From the NCBI GenBank assembly GCA_030632525.1, contig DAOVUP010000149.1:1-5165 (forward strand): a DNA stretch of 5,165 bases, in the 5' to 3' direction. The notes under the pieces are model-generated. The model was not told the DNA's origin and did no database searches. It worked only from the letters and a program-made list of their open reading frames with translations. Within the stretch, counting starts at the first letter, position 1; each line of letters begins with the position of its first letter. Origin of the DNA: Desulfobacteraceae bacterium. Lineage in GTDB: Bacteria; Desulfobacterota; DSM-4660; Desulfatiglandales; Desulfatiglandaceae. The translations under genes were made by a program, and so were the position numbers. Shown here in pieces: positions 3,899-5,165 of the stretch.

Positions 3899-5165
3899 GT
3901 GTCAAGCGACATCATTTCCCTCTATCGAGCCCGGCTTGCAGAGGAAAAGGGATCTGTAATAAAAGATTGGGGCGGTAAGCTGTCAATTGCCCTGATATAC
4001 CCCAACTACTACCGCTTGGGCATGTCAAATTTGGGTTTCCAGATTGTTTACCATCTTTTAAACGAAAAGTCGCGGGTTGTTGCAGAGCGTGCTTTCCTGC
4101 CCGAAGGTCAAGAAATGTCCCTCTACCTCCGATCGGGAAAGCCGCTCCTCTCCTTGGAATCGCAGACTCCACTCTATGAATTTGATCTCGTGGCCTTCTC
4201 TCTCTCCTTTGAAAATGACTATGCCAATGTTCTTCAAGTCTTAGCATTAGCCGGGATTCCCCTCTCTGCAGAGGAAAGGCCAGACCTCAAACCCCTTATT
4301 ATGGCAGGGGGGGTTACCACTTTTCTTAACCCGGAACCATTGTCTCCCTTTGTGGATTTCTTTTTGATTGGCGAGGCTGAAGCCAATTTAGATGTGTTTT
4401 TGGACCTCTTCATGGAGTTCAATGATTACAGGTCTTCAAAAAAAGAGGTCATTATCAATTTAGCTAAGAATATGCCTAATCTTTACGCCCCCCTTCTCTA
4501 CCAGGCTCAATACCATAAGGACGGCACCCTTAAGGCCTTTATTCCGGAAGGAGAGCAGGTCCCTGAAAAAATAAAAGTGGCCTGTTCTGCCGAAGGTGGG
4601 TTCTCTGAACAAAGGATGCCAATTTCGGCCATTACCACTCCGAATACGGAGTTTGGGGACAAGGTCCTGATCGAGGTGGGAAGGGGATGTGGGCATGCGT
4701 GCCGCTTTTGTGCTGCGGGATATGCCTACCGCCCTCCAAGAGCCTATAAGGACTCACTGCTGCGCGAATCCGTTCTCAAGGCAATGGGGCGATCCCATCA
4801 AATAGGCTTGCTGAGCCCCGCGGTATCGGATATAGTCGGTATAGAAGATCTGATGGCAATGATTGTCGAGAGAGGAGGCTCTTTTTCTGTCTCATCATTA
4901 AGGGCAGAGAGCTTGACGCAGGGGCTTCTTGATAAATTGAAATCGGCTGGGCAAAAGACCGTAACCATAGCCCCGGAAGCTGGATCTGAAAGGCTTCGGA
5001 AGACGATAAATAAGCGCCTTACAAGAGATCAAATCATTAAAACTGTGCGCATGATTTCCAGGACTGGGGATTTTTCTATCAAGCTATACTTTCTCATAGG
5101 TCTTCCCACTGAAACGGACGATGACATAGGCGAGATCACGGAACTTGTAAAGGGAATCAAACACC
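3899..5165 (+). CDS. Radical SAM protein with N-terminal B12-binding-like domain, 3' partial
   Basis: The frame is open from a GTG at 3899 to the right edge (422 codons). An in-frame TGA at 3893-3895 excludes an earlier start, and GAAGG (3883-3887) lies 11 bases before the GTG. Residues 1 to about 190 look like a Rossmann-type B12-binding-like domain: IYPNYYRLGMSNLG (33-46), FDLVAFSLSFE, IMAGGVTTFLNPEPL (from 134) and GEAE (158-161). The cobalamin-ligand motif DxHxxG is absent. The radical SAM domain begins with RGCGHACRFCAAG, whose C264, C268 and C271 form the CxxxCxxC site for a 4Fe-4S cluster, then YRPPR (277-281), TIAPEAGSERLR (356-367) and GLPTETDDD (401-409). From memory this resembles the uncharacterised radical SAM group TIGR03960, which carries a YEVGMSNLG-type N-terminus and is often fused to a DUF2344 domain; such an extension would lie beyond the window. 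The substrate is unknown. It may be cotranscribed with ftsZ, since no clear terminator intervenes. Confidence 0.88.
   Translation, partial: MSSDIISLYRARLAEEKGSVIKDWGGKLSIALIYPNYYRLGMSNLGFQIVYHLLNEKSRVVAERAFLPEGQEMSLYLRSGKPLLSLESQTPLYEFDLVAFSLSFENDYANVLQVLALAGIPLSAEERPDLKPLIMAGGVTTFLNPEPLSPFVDFFLIGEAEANLDVFLDLFMEFNDYRSSKKEVIINLAKNMPNLYAPLLYQAQYHKDGTLKAFIPEGEQVPEKIKVACSAEGGFSEQRMPISAITTPNTEFGDKVLIEVGRGCGHACRFCAAGYAYRPPRAYKDSLLRESVLKAMGRSHQIGLLSPAVSDIVGIEDLMAMIVERGGSFSVSSLRAESLTQGLLDKLKSAGQKTVTIAPEAGSERLRKTINKRLTRDQIIKTVRMISRTGDFSIKLYFLIGLPTETDDDIGEITELVKGIKH

Overview
The window carries the late part of a bacterial division and cell wall (dcw) cluster, all on the + strand: the last codons of a gene that looks like murB, then complete ftsQ, ftsA and ftsZ, then the first 422 codons of a radical SAM gene that runs off the right edge. 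The order murB-ftsQ-ftsA-ftsZ, the FtsZ tail ending in a PTFLR-type peptide, and a radical SAM gene of this kind next to ftsZ suggest a Gram-negative of the former Deltaproteobacteria (Desulfobacterota or relatives). That placement is an inference from layout and protein style, not from a search.

Layout: 1-52 murB 3' end; 53-148 spacer, with a strong inverted repeat at 28-57 straddling the murB stop; 149-970 ftsQ; 971-1071 spacer; 1072-2295 ftsA; 2296-2505 a 210-base spacer built largely from degenerate short tandem repeats and ending in a DnaA-box-like 9-mer beside the ftsZ ribosome binding site; 2506-3777 ftsZ; 3778-3898 spacer with two GC-rich hairpins and another micro-repeat; 3899 to the end radical SAM gene. 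No spacer exceeds 300 bases. No convincing minus-strand gene, tRNA, rRNA, CRISPR array or mobile element was seen.

How the genes work together: FtsZ polymerises with GTP into the Z-ring. FtsA, an actin-fold ATP-binding protein, anchors the ring to the inner membrane through its C-terminal amphipathic helix and grips the C-terminal peptide of FtsZ. FtsQ, a single-pass membrane protein with a periplasmic POTRA domain, belongs to the FtsQ-FtsL-FtsB subcomplex that connects the ring to septal peptidoglycan synthesis. MurB makes UDP-MurNAc, a precursor of that wall. The radical SAM protein has no assigned role in division; its link is positional only.

The most unusual points are a second copy of the FtsZ C-terminal binding peptide (NLDTPTFLR about 38 residues before the terminal NLDYPTFLR), the different degenerate micro-repeats, mostly of period 7, in each of the three spacers after ftsQ, and the DnaA-box-like site just before ftsZ. 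No clearly new multi-gene system is visible.
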